Shown here in pieces: positions 63,263 through 64,000 of a DNA stretch of 64,000 nucleotides. The DNA lies in assembly GCA_014529385.2 (NCBI GenBank), contig CM043965.1:15068912-15132911 (forward strand). Reading direction: 5' to 3'. The stretch's first letter is position 1, and each line of letters opens with the position of its first letter. Origin of the DNA: Adiantum capillus-veneris (lineage: Eukaryota > Streptophyta > Polypodiopsida > Polypodiales > Pteridaceae). The notes beneath the pieces were generated by a model. It did no database searches, was not told the DNA's origin, and worked only from the letters and a program-made list of their open reading frames with translations. The translations under genes were made by a program, and so were the position numbers.

Positions 63263-64000
63263 TCATTCATGATCAGCAGCAGCAAAAAGAGATATGAGAT
63301 TCGCCGCGTCACAGGTCTCCTCATCCCTCACCAACATTACTTGCTCCACAGACAGCTCATCTTGCTCCACCATCATTAACCTGGCATGATATAATTTAAG
63401 ACGCAATCCATTTACCCTTGACTTATGCAGAATCCCATCCAGGTTAGCCAACTGATATGTACCATTCGAAAAACACTCCACTACCTTGAAAGGGCCTTCC
63501 CACTTAATTTGAAACTTCTTTTGGAAGGTGTTGTCCAACTTACTGTTGTAGCACAAAACCAAGTCATGTTTCTTGATACCCTTACTTTTGACCTTTTCAT
63601 TTATCTTTGCCAAAGCCTTATCTTGCATCTGCCCATAATGCTCCAATGCACTCATCCTATCCAGTTGAACCTCTTGTAACTGTAAGAGCCTCTCTTTGAA
63701 TGCATCACTAGACTGCCCAAGCAACTTCTCTGACATCTTGACCGCATGCAATTCTACTTCCACAGGCAACAGTGCTTCCTTTCCATATACCAAATGAAAT
63801 CGAATAAACCATGTACCTGTCTTCACCGAAGTACGGTAAGCCCATAATGCACTAGGCAATTCCAAATCCCAATTCTTTCCTTGGTGCTCTGTCACTTTCA
63901 AAAGAATTTGTACCAACTCACCATTGTATCTTTCATTTATTACACTGTGGCTAATAAGGAGTGGTATGCTGGTGCCTAATCTTCATCTTCGCACATAAAA
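63263..64000 (-). pseudogene. Ty3-gypsy integrase C-terminal part, runs off the window
   Basis: The open frame 63916-63263 (217 codons) reads LPSALWAYRTSVKTGTWF, FHLVYGKEALLPVEVELHAV and, further on, FQIKWEGPFKVVECFSNGTY, which is the typical end of a plant gypsy integrase without a chromodomain. Upstream (63917-64000) the same protein continues with stops, so the copy is broken. The lineage differs from the chromovirus family in this window and may be Tat/Athila-like. The rest of the element, and its LTRs, lie beyond the right edge or are lost. Confidence 0.75.

Overview
The window looks like nuclear DNA from a land plant with a large, repeat-rich genome. The reasons are a spliced plant-type TFIIE-alpha gene, plant-type Ty1-copia and Ty3-gypsy chromovirus elements primed by initiator tRNA-Met, a pentatricopeptide-repeat fragment, hAT-type non-autonomous elements and many long CT microsatellites. 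A fern or other seedless plant would fit, but the sequence alone does not settle it. I see no rRNA, no convincing tRNA gene, no CRISPR array and no prokaryotic operon structure.

Layout. 0-12.4 kb is mostly decayed sequence: a foldback element at 4.2 kb, a diverged tandem duplication at 5.4 kb, an internally deleted copia element with target-site duplication (6189-7739), a broken unrecognised ORF (9.3-10.0 kb) and a broken multi-exon gene with a duplicated last exon (10.6-12.4 kb). 12.3-20.8 kb holds a twice-repeated gene set: a histone H3/CENH3-like pseudogene, a Ulp1-like peptidase gene with a lysine-rich SPKK-type tail, and a convergent unrecognised gene (called Z here). An alternating palindromic motif array lies around the first H3-like copy. 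21-23.5 kb holds an unrecognised minus-strand multi-exon gene. 23.7-26.8 kb is AT-rich low-complexity DNA with head-to-head G-rich palindromes. 27-30.3 kb is a decayed gene with a possible GCM1/FLYWCH-type zinc finger, perhaps a Mutator-like transposase.

32.4-44.3 kb is the only clearly functional host gene: TFIIE-alpha on the minus strand, ten coding exons, 487 codons, frame open throughout. Its second intron carries a complete 8.3 kb Ty3-gypsy chromovirus (35061-43389, TSD TATGG), itself hit by a small terminal-inverted-repeat element and by an LTR-like sequence (family B).

44.4-51.1 kb is a mosaic of family-B LTR-like segments, CT arrays and direct repeats. Family B carries a TATA box followed by many copies of AGCGTTTT. 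51.2-56.5 kb is a second, plus-strand copy of the same gypsy family, broken by a hAT-like element (8 bp TSD) and by a 2.1 kb insertion carrying a PPR fragment. 56.8-62.0 kb is a young full-length copia (227 bp LTRs, TSD TGGAC) of the same family as the 6.2 kb copy. The right edge enters another gypsy integrase.

The two gypsy copies have many in-frame stops, mostly TAG. At several of these the sister copy has glutamine, which points to deamination of methylated CHG cytosines. Apart from TFIIE-alpha, and possibly parts of the 14-21 kb cluster, nothing here looks translatable.
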